Assembly (NCBI RefSeq): GCF_905397285.1
Contig: NZ_CAJPUX010000001.1
Coordinates: 682,001 to 746,000 of the forward strand
DNA: 64,000 nucleotides
Direction: 5' to 3'
Source of the DNA: Cupriavidus plantarum
Lineage (GTDB): Bacteria > Pseudomonadota > Gammaproteobacteria > Burkholderiales > Burkholderiaceae
The notes under the pieces were generated by a model. It saw nothing but the letters and a program-made list of their open reading frames with translations. It did not search any database and was not told the origin of the DNA. A program made the position numbers and the translations under genes. This document shows positions 35,408 to 44,615 of the stretch, in pieces. Each line of letters begins with the position of its first letter. Position 1 is the stretch's first letter.

Positions 35408-36511
35408 TCAGCCGGTATATTGCATCGCGCGGCGATACCACTCGTGGAAATGCTGCATGCCGTCTTCCATCGGCGACTGGTACGGGCCTGTTTCGCTCAC
35501 GCCGCGCTTCATCAGCGCCGCGCGGCCGGCATCCATGCGCTCGGCGATCTCGTCGTCCTCGATGCACGTTTCCATGTACGCGGCGCGCTCCGCCTCGACG
35601 AACTCGCGCTCGAAGAGGGCGATTTCCTCGGGGTAGTAGAATTCCACCACGTTGCGCGTCTTGCGCGGACCTAGCGGATGCAGCGACGAGACGACCAGCA
35701 CGTTCGGATACCACTCGACCATGATGTTCGGGTAATACGTCAGCCAGATCGCGCCGTGCTTGGGCAGCTTGCCGTTGTTGAACTGCAACACCGCGTCGTG
35801 CCACTTCTGGTACGTCGCGCTCCCCGGCCGCTTGAGCCCCGCATGCAGGCCCACGGTCTGCACGCTATGCCACTCGCCGAACTCCCACTTGAGGTCGTCG
35901 CACGAGACGAAGCTGCCAAGGCCGGGGTGGAACGGCACGACATGGTAGTCCTCGAGGTAGACCTCGATGAACGTCTTCCAGTTGTAGTCGCACTCGTGGA
36001 CCTCGACGTGGTCGAGCATGTACCCGTCGAAGTTCAGGTCCTCGGCCACGCCCATGCGCGCGAGGTCGGCGCGCACGTCGCGTTCGCCCTCGAACAGCAG
36101 GCCGTTCCAGTTCTGGAGCGGCGAGCGGTTCAGGTGGACGCAGGGCTGTTCCGTGAAATGCGGCGCGCCCAGCAGTTCGCCCTTGAGGTCGTACGTCCAG
36201 CGGTGGAGCGGGCAGACGATATTCTTCGTGTTGCCGCGGCCGTTGAGCATGATGGCCTGGCGATGCCGGCACACGTTGGACAGCAGTTCGACGCCGCCCG
36301 CGTTGCGCACGAGCATGCGGCCCTCGTCCTCGGCGCGCAGCGTATGGAAGTCGCCGACCTCGGGAACCATCAGCGTGTGGCCGACGTACCCGGGGCCCTT
36401 CCTGAACAGCAGATCCAGTTCTTGTTGATGCAGCGCCTCGTCGAAGTAGACGTCTACGGGCAGCTGCGAATCAGCCGGCGCCAGCTTGAGCGCGGTGCTG
36501 AGATTGGACAT
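35408..36511 (-). CDS. Rieske [2Fe-2S] ring-hydroxylating oxygenase, catalytic (alpha) subunit
   Basis: A 367-aa Rieske non-haem iron oxygenase. The Rieske cluster ligands are C81 and H83 in NVCRHRQAIML, and C100 and H103 in IVCPLHRWTYDL. The mononuclear iron site is EDYHVVPFHPG with H190 and H195. The start at 36511 has GGGAG 8 nt upstream; an in-frame GTG at 36520 is less likely. No reductase, ferredoxin or beta-subunit gene is adjacent, so electrons must come from partners elsewhere. Family members act on aromatics, carnitine-type quaternary amines or choline derivatives; the substrate here is open. Confidence 0.92.
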   Translation of the reverse strand: MSNLSTALKLAPADSQLPVDVYFDEALHQQELDLLFRKGPGYVGHTLMVPEVGDFHTLRAEDEGRMLVRNAGGVELLSNVCRHRQAIMLNGRGNTKNIVCPLHRWTYDLKGELLGAPHFTEQPCVHLNRSPLQNWNGLLFEGERDVRADLARMGVAEDLNFDGYMLDHVEVHECDYNWKTFIEVYLEDYHVVPFHPGLGSFVSCDDLKWEFGEWHSVQTVGLHAGLKRPGSATYQKWHDAVLQFNNGKLPKHGAIWLTYYPNIMVEWYPNVLVVSSLHPLGPRKTRNVVEFYYPEEIALFEREFVEAERAAYMETCIEDDEIAERMDAGRAALMKRGVSETGPYQSPMEDGMQHFHEWYRRAMQYTG

Positions 36512-36520
36512 TATCCCCAC

Positions 36521-36903
36521 TCCCTAATAACAGGCGAAAGCAGTGAACAACCCAACCATCGAAATATGAAAATCGATTTGGGAAACAGGTAGCAAACAGC
36601 GTCAGACGCCAACCGGCGCAGGGGGTTCCCTGGCGAAACCGCGAGCCGCCGGGGTGGGCTGACGAACCCGGGATTGTACCCAAGGGCAAAAAATTAAGGG
36701 ACTGATTTTTCTAACTTTTTAGCGAAAATGTCGACCCGGGTCGTCATTTTGTGCCCTCCGGGGCGCATTCCCCAAAAGACGACCCGAACGCACAAGTCAC
36801 TTCCATGACGGCATCTGCTGTACTCGTCACACGCGTGCGCGTGACGCAGCGAATATGGCCCGGTTTGGCGTAGAATCCTCGCTTCCCCTGATCAAGGCCT
36901 CTC
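36521..36903. promoter_or_regulatory. Divergent control region between the Rieske gene and xseB
   Basis: No gene is seen in this 383-bp gap. It contains A/T-rich stretches near 36688-36720, unusual for this genome, a 26-bp near-palindrome at 36725-36750, a repeated half-site AAAAGACGACCC at 36774-36785, and a possible TAGAAT -10 box at 36871-36876, 27 nt before xseB. Promoters for both directions must lie here. Confidence 0.5.
36725..36750. repeat. 26-bp near-perfect palindrome
   Basis: Arms AAAATGTCGACCC (36725-36737) and GGGTCGTCATTTT (36738-36750) pair with a single mismatch and no loop. Symmetry without a loop suggests a protein-binding site more than a terminator. A single half-site recurs at 36774-36785. 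Confidence 0.6.
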
Positions 36904-37227
36904 ATGCCAAGAACGACGACCGCTCCGGTCCAGCCCGACGAGACGCGCGGCAATGCGTCCACCGACGCCACGCCGGCGACCGCTCCCGCCTCGTACGAAG
37001 CCGCCATGGCCGAGCTCGAGACGCTGGTCGCCAGCATGGAGTCCGGCGAACTGCCGCTCGAGGCGTCCCTCACGGCGTACCGCCGGGGCGCCGAGCTCGT
37101 GCGGTACTGCCAGCAGCAGCTGGAGCGCGTCGAACAGCAGGTGCGTGTCCTGGAAGGCGAGGCGCTGAAGCCGCTCGCCGCCGACACGCGCGGCGATAAC
37201 AATGGCGGCGGGGCAGACTTCGAATGA
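36904..37227 (+). CDS. xseB: Exodeoxyribonuclease VII small subunit
   Basis: A 107-aa protein whose core, [20 protein letters not shown] followed by [20 protein letters not shown], is the XseB signature. It partners XseA in degrading single-stranded DNA. An N-terminal extension of about 30 residues rich in Thr, Ala and Pro is common in this group. Its stop overlaps the ispA start (ATGA at 37224-37227), so the two are translationally coupled in the xseB-ispA-dxs order seen widely in proteobacteria. Confidence 0.94.
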   Translation: MPRTTTAPVQPDETRGNASTDATPATAPASYEAAMAELETLVASMESGELPLEASLTAYRRGAELVRYCQQQLERVEQQVRVLEGEALKPLAADTRGDNNGGGADFE

Positions 37228-38108
37228 CCGATTTTGCAAGCTGGATGCGGGCGCAGGGCGCCCGGACCGAGGCTGCCCTCGACGCGGCGCTTCCCACCAC
37301 GGACACAATTCCACACACCTTGCATGAAGCCATGCGCTATGCTGTCCTCGGCGGCGGCAAGCGTGTGCGCCCTCTGCTGGTCCACGCCGCGGGCGAGGTG
37401 ACCGGCGCCACGCCGGAGGCCTGCGATGCGGCGGCCTGCGGGGTGGAGATGATCCACGCTTACTCGCTGGTCCACGACGACATGCCCTGCATGGACGACG
37501 ACGACCTGCGCCGCGGACGTCCGACGGTCCACAAGGCCTACGACGAAGCCACCGCGCTGCTGGTGGGCGACGCGCTGCAGACGCAGGCGTTCCTGGTGCT
37601 GACGCGGGCGCAGATGCTGTCCGCGGAAGCGCGCATGACGCTGGTGGCCGAACTTGCCATCGCGTCGGGCTCGGTCGGCATGGCCGGCGGCCAGGCGATC
37701 GACCTGCAGAATGTCGGTCTCGCGATGTCGCGCGAGGCGCTGGAAGGCATGCATCGGATGAAGACCGGGGCCCTGCTGCGCGCGAGCGTGCGCATGGGAG
37801 CGTTGTGCGGAAACATCGATACGGCCGGTCTGGCCGCGCTGGACCGCTATGCGGCCGCAACGGGATTGGCGTTCCAGGTGGTTGACGATATCCTCGACGT
37901 CACCGCGGATACCGCCACGCTGGGCAAGACCGCGGGCAAGGATGCCGCGAACGACAAACCGACCTATGTGTCGCTGATGGGACTCGACGCCGCGCGCGAG
38001 CTGGCCGAACAGCTGCGCACCACCGCCCACGAAGCGCTGGAAGGCTTCGGCGCACGTGCCGGGCGGCTCGCTGAACTGGCCGACCTGATCGTGCTGCGCC
38101 AGAACTGA
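37224..38108 (+). CDS. ispA: Farnesyl diphosphate synthase (short-chain polyprenyl synthetase)
   Basis: A 294-aa prenyltransferase that condenses isopentenyl diphosphate with dimethylallyl and geranyl diphosphate to make C15 farnesyl diphosphate. The first Asp-rich motif is [20 protein letters not shown] near residue 85 and the second is [19 protein letters not shown] near 215. [16 protein letters not shown] near residue 47 is also characteristic. The start overlaps the xseB stop. dxs follows after 60 nt, which links substrate supply with chain elongation in one transcription unit. Confidence 0.96.
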   Translation: MTDFASWMRAQGARTEAALDAALPTTDTIPHTLHEAMRYAVLGGGKRVRPLLVHAAGEVTGATPEACDAAACGVEMIHAYSLVHDDMPCMDDDDLRRGRPTVHKAYDEATALLVGDALQTQAFLVLTRAQMLSAEARMTLVAELAIASGSVGMAGGQAIDLQNVGLAMSREALEGMHRMKTGALLRASVRMGALCGNIDTAGLAALDRYAAATGLAFQVVDDILDVTADTATLGKTAGKDAANDKPTYVSLMGLDAARELAEQLRTTAHEALEGFGARAGRLAELADLIVLRQN

Positions 38109-38168
38109 GTCGCTATTACTGAAGAACAACAAGCCGGACGCGAAGAATCCGGCGGCCGAACGGACATC

Positions 38169-40088
38169 ATGACCTACGCACTGCTCAACAAGATTGACGA
38201 CCCCGCAGACCTGCGCAAGCTGGACCGACGCCAGCTGAACACGCTGGCCGAAGAACTCCGCGCCTACGTGCTCGAATCGGTCTCCCAGACCGGCGGTCAC
38301 CTGTCGTCAAACCTCGGCACGGTGGAACTAACCATCGCGCTGCACTACGTGTTCCAGACGCCGTCGGACCGCGTGGTATGGGACGTGGGCCATCAGAGCT
38401 ATCCGCACAAGATCCTGACGGGCCGCCGCGACCGCATGCACTCGCTGCGCCAGTGGGGCGGTATCTCGGGTTTTCCGCGCCGCAGCGAAAGCGAGTACGA
38501 CACGTTCGGCACCGCCCACTCGTCGACGTCGATCTCCGCCGCGCTCGGCATGGCGATGGGCGCGCGCACGAAGGGTGAGGATCGCGTCGCCATCGCCGTG
38601 ATCGGCGACGGCGCGATGACCGCCGGCATGGCCTTCGAGGCCATGAACAACGCGGGCGTGTACAAGGACGTGCCGCTCGTGGTCGTGCTCAACGACAACG
38701 ACATGTCGATCTCGCCGCCGGTGGGCGCGCTCAACCGCCACCTGGCGCGCCTGATGAGCGGCCAGTTCTACGCGGCCACGAAGAAGGGCATCGAGAAGGT
38801 GCTGTCGGTGGCGCCGCCCGTGCTCGAGTTCGCCAAGCGCCTGGAAGAACATGCCAAGGGCATGGTCGTGCCGGCCACGCTGTTCGAGGAATTCGGCTTC
38901 GACTACATCGGCCCGATCGACGGTCACGACCTCGAATCGCTGGTGCCGACCATGCAGAACATCCGTCAGCGCGCGCTGGAGGGCCATGGGCCGCAGTTCC
39001 TGCACGTGGTGACCAAGAAAGGCCAGGGCTACAAGCTCGCAGAGGCCGATCCGATCCTGTACCACGGCCCGGGCAAGTTCAATCCGGCCGAGGGTATCCG
39101 TCCGTCGGGCAAGCCGTCGCGCAAGACCTACACGCAGGTGTTCGGCGACTGGCTCTGCGACATGGCCGCCGCCGACAAGCGCCTGATCGGCGTGACCCCC
39201 GCGATGCGCGAGGGTTCGGGCATGGTCGAGTTCGAGAAGCGCTTCCCCGACCGTTACTACGACGTGGGTATCGCCGAGCAGCACGCGGTGACGTTCGCGG
39301 GCGGCCTGGCCTGCGAAGGCCTCAAGCCCGTGGTTGCGATCTACTCGACATTCCTGCAGCGCGGCTATGACCAGCTGATCCACGACGTGGCCCTGCAGAA
39401 CCTGCCCGTGGTGTTCGCGCTGGACCGCGCCGGTCTGGTGGGCGCCGATGGCGCGACGCACGCGGGCGCGTACGACATTCCGTTCCTGCGCTGCATTCCG
39501 AACATGATGGTGATGACGCCGTCCGACGAGAACGAGTGCCGTCAGCTGCTGACGACCGCGTTCGAGCAGGACGCGCCGACCGCCGTGCGGTATCCGCGCG
39601 GCGCCGGTGTGGGCGCGGCCATCTCCGCCGAACTCACGTCGCTGCCGGTGGGCAAGGGTATCGTCCGCCGCGAAGGCAATGCGCGCGCGGGCCAGCGCGT
39701 GGCATTCCTGGGTTTCGGCTCGATGGTGCATCCCGCGCTGGGCGCGGCGGAAGCGCTCGACGCGACCGTGGCCGACATGCGCTTCGTCAAGCCGCTGGAC
39801 GTGGAGCTGGTGAAGTCGCTCGCCGCGAATCACGACTTCCTCGTGACCGTGGAAGAGGGCGCGACGATGGGCGGCGCCGGGGGCGCGGTGCTCGAAGCAC
39901 TGGCGGACGCCGGTATCGAGATGCCGGTGCTCGTGCTGGGCCTGCCGGACAAGTTCGTCGATCACGGCGATCCGGCGTTCCTGCTGTCGCAGTGCGGTCT
40001 GGACGCCGCCGGCATCGAGCGTTCGGTGCGCGAGCGCTTCTCGATCGGCCAGTCGTCGTCGATCAAGGTGGCGACCCGCGTCGCCTGA
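38169..40088 (+). CDS. dxs: 1-deoxy-D-xylulose-5-phosphate synthase
   Basis: A 639-aa thiamine-diphosphate enzyme that condenses pyruvate and glyceraldehyde 3-phosphate, the first step of the MEP isoprenoid pathway. Evidence is [17 protein letters not shown] near residue 65, the ThDP motif [18 protein letters not shown] near 150, and the transketolase-like central part [18 protein letters not shown] near 365, with [16 protein letters not shown] near the end. Length matches the family. It is the third gene of the xseB-ispA-dxs unit, ending before an intrinsic terminator. Confidence 0.98.
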   Translation: MTYALLNKIDDPADLRKLDRRQLNTLAEELRAYVLESVSQTGGHLSSNLGTVELTIALHYVFQTPSDRVVWDVGHQSYPHKILTGRRDRMHSLRQWGGISGFPRRSESEYDTFGTAHSSTSISAALGMAMGARTKGEDRVAIAVIGDGAMTAGMAFEAMNNAGVYKDVPLVVVLNDNDMSISPPVGALNRHLARLMSGQFYAATKKGIEKVLSVAPPVLEFAKRLEEHAKGMVVPATLFEEFGFDYIGPIDGHDLESLVPTMQNIRQRALEGHGPQFLHVVTKKGQGYKLAEADPILYHGPGKFNPAEGIRPSGKPSRKTYTQVFGDWLCDMAAADKRLIGVTPAMREGSGMVEFEKRFPDRYYDVGIAEQHAVTFAGGLACEGLKPVVAIYSTFLQRGYDQLIHDVALQNLPVVFALDRAGLVGADGATHAGAYDIPFLRCIPNMMVMTPSDENECRQLLTTAFEQDAPTAVRYPRGAGVGAAISAELTSLPVGKGIVRREGNARAGQRVAFLGFGSMVHPALGAAEALDATVADMRFVKPLDVELVKSLAANHDFLVTVEEGATMGGAGGAVLEALADAGIEMPVLVLGLPDKFVDHGDPAFLLSQCGLDAAGIERSVRERFSIGQSSSIKVATRVA

Positions 40089-40132
40089 GTCGCCCGAGTC
40101 GCCTCAGGCTGTTTCGTTTTGCAGTACCGGCG

Positions 40133-40163
40133 AGCCCGCACACCCCGTGCGGGCTTTGTCTTT
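40133..40163 (+). terminator. Intrinsic terminator after dxs
   Basis: AGCCCGCAC-ACCCC-GTGCGGGCT (40133-40155) is a perfect 9-bp stem followed by TTGTCTTT. It lies 45 nt after the dxs stop and 57 nt before folE2, so folE2 probably has its own promoter. Confidence 0.85.
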
Positions 40164-40219
40164 CTCGTTGCGCGGTGTCGTTGGACTGCAAAACGCCGCG
40201 ACCGTAAAGGAAAACCCAG

Positions 40220-41023
40220 ATGAATGACATCAATCCCGCCTTCGTCATGCCCGACGTGCAATCGAGCCTGGATACGCGCCAGATTCCGATCGAGCGCGTG
40301 GGGGTGCGTGGCGTCCGCTATCCGCTGTCGGTGAAGACGCCGAACGGCGTGGTGGCCACGGTCGGCACATTCGATCTCGATGTGCGGCTGCCGGCGGACC
40401 AGAAGGGGACCCATATGTCGCGTTTCGTCGCGCTGCTCGAGGAAGGTCAGGCCCCGCTCGACCTCGCCGCTTTCCGCGCGATGATGGATACCATGCTGGC
40501 TCGGCTCGAGGCCGATGCCGGCCGCATCTCGGTGCGCTTCCCGTACTTCATCTCGAAGACAGCGCCGGTGTCCGGCGTGCAGTCGCTGATGGATTACGAG
40601 GTCACGCTCACCGCCGAGGCGCGCGACGGCCAGACACGGGTATTCCTGACGGCCCTGGTGCCAGTGACGAGCCTGTGCCCGTGCTCGAAGAAGATCTCGC
40701 AGTACGGCGCGCACAACCAGCGCTCGCATATCACGATGAAGGTCGAACTCGCGGCGGAGTTGCCGGTGGAGGCGCTGGTGCGCATGGCGGAGGAAGAAGC
40801 GTCATGCGAACTGTGGGGCCTGCTCAAGCGCCCCGACGAGAAGTACGTCACGGAGCGTGCGTACGAAAACCCGAAGTTCGTGGAAGATCTCGTGCGTGAC
40901 ATCGCCATGCGCCTGAACGCGGACGACCGCATCGTGGCCTACACGCTCGAAGCCGAGAACTTCGAGTCGATCCACAACCACAGCGCGTATGCGCTGATCG
41001 AGCGCGACAAGCGCGGCGGGTGA
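40220..41023 (+). CDS. folE2: GTP cyclohydrolase FolE2 (type IB)
   Basis: A 267-aa enzyme that converts GTP to dihydroneopterin triphosphate, the first step of tetrahydrofolate synthesis. The type IB signature includes [20 protein letters not shown] at the N-terminus, the catalytic cysteine region [21 protein letters not shown] near residue 150, and the C-terminal [13 protein letters not shown]. FolE2 does not strictly need zinc and often replaces zinc-dependent FolE under zinc limitation. No clear Zur box was recognised upstream. A REP-like hairpin follows the gene. Confidence 0.96.
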   Translation: MNDINPAFVMPDVQSSLDTRQIPIERVGVRGVRYPLSVKTPNGVVATVGTFDLDVRLPADQKGTHMSRFVALLEEGQAPLDLAAFRAMMDTMLARLEADAGRISVRFPYFISKTAPVSGVQSLMDYEVTLTAEARDGQTRVFLTALVPVTSLCPCSKKISQYGAHNQRSHITMKVELAAELPVEALVRMAEEEASCELWGLLKRPDEKYVTERAYENPKFVEDLVRDIAMRLNADDRIVAYTLEAENFESIHNHSAYALIERDKRGG

Positions 41024-41037
41024 TTGGGTTTTCTCCA

Positions 41038-41055
41038 CTCTCCCTCGGGGGAGAG
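41038..41055. repeat. REP-like GC hairpin element, copy 3 (between folE2 and tsaD)
   Basis: CTCTCCC-TCGG-GGGAGAG is a perfect 7-bp stem between two convergent genes. TTTTCT precedes it, so it could help terminate the reverse-strand tsaD transcript. It resembles the elements at 13501 and 17121. Confidence 0.6.
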
Positions 41056-41067
41056 GGCCCACCTTGT

Positions 41068-42096
41068 TCAGCCCGGCAACCTGATATCCGAAAGATCCCA
41101 CCGCGGCGTCACGCCATAGTCGTAGTCGTGACGCCCGAGCTGGGGCGCGGCCTGCAGCCGCATCGCGCCGGCAAACGCGATCATCGCGCCATTGTCCGTG
41201 CAAAAGGCGAGATCCGGGTAATAGACCTGCGCCCGCCGCGCCGCGGCCATCTGGTTCAGCCGCTCGCGCAACTGCCGGTTCGCCCCCACACCCCCCGCAA
41301 CGACCAGCCGCTTGTGCCCCGTCTGCTTCAACGCGGCCATCGACTTCGCCGCGAGCACATCCACGATCGCATCGACGAACGCGCGCGCCAGGTTCGCGCG
41401 GTCCTGCTCGCAGGCGTTGCCAAGCTTGCGCGTCTGCGTCAGCACCGCCGTCTTCAACCCCGCGAACGAGAAATCGAGATTGCCGGAATGCAGCATCGGC
41501 CGCGGCAGGTCGAACGCGCCGGGCACCCCGAACTCCGCGAGCCGCGACACTTCCGGCCCGCCGGGATAACCAAGCCCGAGCAGCTTGGCGGTCTTGTCGA
41601 ACGCCTCGCCCGCCGCGTCGTCAAGCGTCTCCCCAAGCAGCGTGTAGTCGCCCACACCCTTGACCTCCATCAACTGCGTATGGCCACCGGAGACCAGCAA
41701 CGCGACGAACGGAAACGGCGGCGGCGCATCGGTCAGCAGCGGCGACAGCAGATGGCCCTCGAGATGATGCACGCCGACCATCGGCACGCCCAGCGCAAAG
41801 CCCAGCGCATTGGCCACCGAGGCCCCGACGAGCAGCGCGCCCGCGAGCCCCGGCCCCTGGGTGAAGGCGATGGCGTCGATATCGGCCCGCGTGCGGCCCG
41901 CATCGTCGAGCGTCTGTCGCAGCAGCGGCAGCACCCGGCGGATATGATCGCGCGACGCGAGTTCGGGCACGACGCCGCCATAGTCGCGATGCATCGCGAT
42001 CTGCGAGTGCAATGCGTGGGAGAGCAGGCCCGCCTCGGTGTCATAGAGGGCGAGGCCGGTTTCGTCACACGAGGATTCGATGCCGAGCACGAGCAT
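41068..42096 (-). CDS. tsaD: tRNA N6-adenosine threonylcarbamoyltransferase
   Basis: A 342-aa protein of the Kae1/TsaD family, which transfers threonylcarbamoyl to A37 of tRNAs that read ANN codons. It starts [19 protein letters not shown], the ASKHA nucleotide-binding fold. The iron-binding histidines lie in [13 protein letters not shown] near residue 112. [19 protein letters not shown] near 130 and [14 protein letters not shown] near 268 are also typical. Length matches the family. It diverges from the BaiN/YhiN gene at 42245 and converges on folE2. Confidence 0.97.
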   Translation of the reverse strand: MLVLGIESSCDETGLALYDTEAGLLSHALHSQIAMHRDYGGVVPELASRDHIRRVLPLLRQTLDDAGRTRADIDAIAFTQGPGLAGALLVGASVANALGFALGVPMVGVHHLEGHLLSPLLTDAPPPFPFVALLVSGGHTQLMEVKGVGDYTLLGETLDDAAGEAFDKTAKLLGLGYPGGPEVSRLAEFGVPGAFDLPRPMLHSGNLDFSFAGLKTAVLTQTRKLGNACEQDRANLARAFVDAIVDVLAAKSMAALKQTGHKRLVVAGGVGANRQLRERLNQMAAARRAQVYYPDLAFCTDNGAMIAFAGAMRLQAAPQLGRHDYDYGVTPRWDLSDIRLPG

Positions 42097-42212
42097 GGGA
42101 AGAGCGCCGGAAAACAGACCGCGCCGGCAGGATAGGGCCGGTGCGCAGGGATAAATCGGGAAGGGCAGCAGGGTAGCACACCGGCGGCGGCCATGCTGGC
42201 CGCGTCCGACGC

Positions 42213-42218
42213 TACAAT
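42213..42218 (+). promoter_or_regulatory. Candidate -10 box for the BaiN/YhiN gene
   Basis: GCTACAATC, containing TACAAT, lies 26 nt before the start codon. The same nonamer appears in front of several housekeeping genes here. No consensus -35 is present. Confidence 0.45.
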
Positions 42219-42244
42219 CTGCGCTTTCCTAAAGCAGGGTAGCA

Positions 42245-43486
42245 ATGAGTTCAGGGACGACGAACCGGTTCGACGTGGCGGTGCTGGGCGCGGGCGCGGC
42301 GGGCATGATGTGCGCCGCGGTTGCCGGCCAGCGCGGCGCGCGGGTGGTGCTGGTCGACCATGCCACGCGCATCGCCGAAAAGATCCGGATCTCCGGCGGC
42401 GGCCGCTGCAACTTCACGAACCTGCAGGCGGGACCCGCCAACTACCTGTCCTCGAACCCGCATTTCAGCCGCTCCGCGCTGGCCCGCTACACGCCGCAGG
42501 ACTTCCTCGCGCTCATGCGCCGCTATGACATCGGCTGGCACGAAAAGCACCGCGGCCAGCTGTTCTGCAACGAGAGCGCGGAAGACGTCATCCGCATGCT
42601 GCGCGCGGAATGCGACGCCGGCGGCGTGACATGGCGCACGGGGTGCGGCATCGAGGAGGTCCGCCGGGAGGGCGACGATTACCTGCTGGTCACGACGCAG
42701 GGCACGCTCCGCGCGGGCGCGCTCGTGGTCGCGACGGGCGGGCTGTCGATCCCGAAGATCGGCGCCACCGACCTCGGTTACCGCATCGCTCGCCAGTTCG
42801 GCCTCAAGATCGTCGACACGCGCCCCGCGCTCGTGCCGCTGACGTTCGACGGGCAGGCGTGGCAGCCCTTCGTGCCGCTGGCCGGCGTATCGATGGAAGT
42901 GGACATTGCCACGGGCAGCGGCAAGACGGCCGGTGCGTTCAAGGAGGACCTGCTGTGGACGCACCGCGGCCTGTCGGGCCCGGCCGTGCTGCAGATCTCC
43001 AGCTTCTGGCGGCCGGGCGCGCCGATCGACATCGACCTGTTCGACGGTGAGGACGCCGCCGACTGGCTGATCGGCCATAAGCGCGGCAGCCGCAAACATC
43101 TGGCGAACCTGCTGGCCGAGCGCCTCCCCTCGCGGCTGGCCGACGCATGGTGCGCGGCCGCCGGCCTGCCTGGCGCGCAGTCCGTGGCGGACCTGCCCGA
43201 CAAGGCCCTGCGTCAACTCGGCGCCGCGCTCAACCGCTGGCAACTCGTGCCGTCCGGGACCGAGGGCTATCGCAAGGCGGAAGTCACGATCGGCGGCGTG
43301 GACACGCGGGGACTGTCATCGACCACGATGATGGCGCGCGACGTGCCCGGGCTCTACTTCATCGGCGAGGTCGTGGACGTCACGGGCTGGCTCGGCGGGT
43401 ACAACTTCCAGTGGGCCTGGGCGTCGGCGGTGGCCGCCGGCGAGGCCGCCTCGGAGGCGACTGTTGCGTCGCTGGCACGCCAATAG
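42245..43486 (+). CDS. NAD(P)/FAD-dependent oxidoreductase, BaiN/YhiN (HI0933-like) family
   Basis: A 413-aa flavoprotein. The FAD-binding fold FDVAVLGAGAAGMMCAAVAG is at residues 9-28. The family signature KIRISGGGRCNFTNLQA follows near 47, then YTPQDFLALMRRYDIGWHEK. The C-terminus closes with TMMARDVPGLYFIGEVVDV and GWLGGYNFQWAWASAVAAG, typical of the HI0933-like group. Members are conserved across bacteria, but the reaction is not settled for this branch. It is a single gene, divergent from tsaD and upstream of rpsU. Confidence 0.92.
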   Translation: MSSGTTNRFDVAVLGAGAAGMMCAAVAGQRGARVVLVDHATRIAEKIRISGGGRCNFTNLQAGPANYLSSNPHFSRSALARYTPQDFLALMRRYDIGWHEKHRGQLFCNESAEDVIRMLRAECDAGGVTWRTGCGIEEVRREGDDYLLVTTQGTLRAGALVVATGGLSIPKIGATDLGYRIARQFGLKIVDTRPALVPLTFDGQAWQPFVPLAGVSMEVDIATGSGKTAGAFKEDLLWTHRGLSGPAVLQISSFWRPGAPIDIDLFDGEDAADWLIGHKRGSRKHLANLLAERLPSRLADAWCAAAGLPGAQSVADLPDKALRQLGAALNRWQLVPSGTEGYRKAEVTIGGVDTRGLSSTTMMARDVPGLYFIGEVVDVTGWLGGYNFQWAWASAVAAGEAASEATVASLARQ

Positions 43487-43527
43487 CCAGGGGCCGGCAT
43501 GCGCGTGCGCCGTCACAGGGCTTGCGC

Positions 43528-43533
43528 TACAAT
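43528..43533 (+). promoter_or_regulatory. Candidate rpsU -10 box
   Basis: GCTACAATC at 43527-43535 contains TACAAT, 75 nt before rpsU. The -35 region is not consensus. It would drive the rpsU-yqeY-dnaG-rpoD cluster. Confidence 0.5.
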
Positions 43534-43608
43534 CGGCGCTCGTAAAAACCGCCGGCTTCGCCGCTCGCTGTATTTATCGGACCCTCGCCGGACTTAACTT
43601 TTGGCCAA

Positions 43609-43821
43609 ATGACTACCATTCGCCTCAAGGAAAATGAACCGTTCGAAGTTGCGATGCGCCGCTTCAAGCGGACCATCGAGAAGACGGGCCTGATTACCGA
43701 ACTGCGCGCGCGGGAGTTTTACGAGAAGCCGACGGCCGAGCGCAAGCGCAAGAAGGCGGCTGCCGAGAAGCGCCACTACAAGCGCATCCGCAGCCAGATG
43801 CTGCCGAAAAAGCTGTACTGA
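43609..43821 (+). CDS. rpsU: 30S ribosomal protein S21
   Basis: A 70-aa basic protein beginning [20 protein letters not shown], with the conserved [20 protein letters not shown] and a Lys/Arg-rich tail ([18 protein letters not shown]). S21 sits at the platform of the 30S subunit and helps base-pairing with mRNA leaders. It opens the macromolecular synthesis cluster, and a terminator follows it, as in other bacteria where S21 is made in excess over primase and sigma. Confidence 0.98.
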   Translation: MTTIRLKENEPFEVAMRRFKRTIEKTGLITELRAREFYEKPTAERKRKKAAAEKRHYKRIRSQMLPKKLY

Positions 43822-43862
43822 TCGCCCGTTTCGCGGCAGCATCAGGGACCCGCTCATTGAGG

Positions 43863-43895
43863 ACCCGCCTGGAGTCAGGCTCCGGCGGGTTTTTG
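43863..43895 (+). terminator. Terminator or attenuator after rpsU
   Basis: The stem ACCCGCC/GGCGGGT extends inward as GGAG/CTCC around a 5-nt loop (43863-43890), followed by TTTTTGCATTTTT. It lies between rpsU and yqeY, so read-through would lower expression of the downstream genes relative to S21. Confidence 0.85.
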
Positions 43896-43915
43896 CATTT
43901 TTCCGGAATTCTGCC

Positions 43916-44365
43916 ATGTCTCTCAAAGTACAGATCAATGATGATATGAAGGCTGCCATGCGCGCCCGTGAAACGGACCGTCTCGGCACGATCCGTCTGC
44001 TGCTGGCCGCCATCAAGCAGCGCGAGGTGGATGAACGTATCGAACTCGACGACGCAGCCGTGACGGCGGTCGTCGAGAAGCTGATCAAGCAGCGCAAGGA
44101 TTCGATCTCGCAGTTCGAAGCCGCCGGACGCCAGGATCTCGCGGACAAGGAAAAGGCAGAAGTCGTCGTGCTGCAGGTCTATATGCCCGCCGCGATGTCA
44201 GACGCCGAAGTGGCCGCGGAAGTGCAGAAGGCCGTGAGCGAAACTGGGGCCGCGGGTCCGCAGGACATGGGCAAGGTCATGGCCGTGCTGAAGGGCCGTC
44301 TGGCTGGCCGCGCCGACATGACTGCCGTCTCGGGTCTGGTGAAGGCGGCGCTGGCCCCGAAGTAA
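43916..44365 (+). CDS. yqeY: GatB/YqeY domain-containing protein
   Basis: A 149-aa helical protein with the YqeY fold, related to the tail domain of the GatB amidotransferase subunit that touches tRNA. It shows MSLKVQINDDMKAAMRARET, IRLLLAAIKQREVDER, RKDSISQFEAAGRQDLADKE and a C-terminal ADMTAVSGLVKAALAPK. The family function is unproven; a role near tRNA is suggested by the domain. It lies between rpsU and dnaG, separated from dnaG by 250 nt. Confidence 0.94.
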   Translation: MSLKVQINDDMKAAMRARETDRLGTIRLLLAAIKQREVDERIELDDAAVTAVVEKLIKQRKDSISQFEAAGRQDLADKEKAEVVVLQVYMPAAMSDAEVAAEVQKAVSETGAAGPQDMGKVMAVLKGRLAGRADMTAVSGLVKAALAPK

Positions 44366-44488
44366 ATTTTATGCAGTCGTCGCAGTGGTTTTGGCTTGAA
44401 TAGTCAGCATGCTTATCGAAATACGGATTGAGTTCGCAGAAGTTGCGGGCGGATGCTGAGTTTGTCGGGCGGACCGTTGCCTGTGCAC

Positions 44489-44538
44489 TACAATCGTTTG
44501 CATGAATGAAACACCGTGACCCGGGCGATGTCCGGGTC
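44489..44538 (+). promoter_or_regulatory. Possible internal -10 box and hairpin before dnaG
   Basis: TACAAT at 44489-44494 may be the -10 of a promoter internal to the cluster; no -35 fits well. GACCCGG-N7-CCGGGTC (44518-44538) is a perfect 7-bp stem without a U-run, 77 nt before the dnaG start. It could be a processing or attenuation site. Confidence 0.4.
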
Positions 44539-44615
44539 GCGTGCCTTCTACACCTAATTCCAATAAATGGCCGCCGGGTCTCCCGGCCGGTCAAGCCATC
44601 AGGACGGTCAGTCGG

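Noticed and set aside
38328-39965. 545-codon open frame on the strand opposite dxs
   Set aside because: Arg/His/Val-rich shadow of a GC-rich gene; dxs matches its family along its full length.
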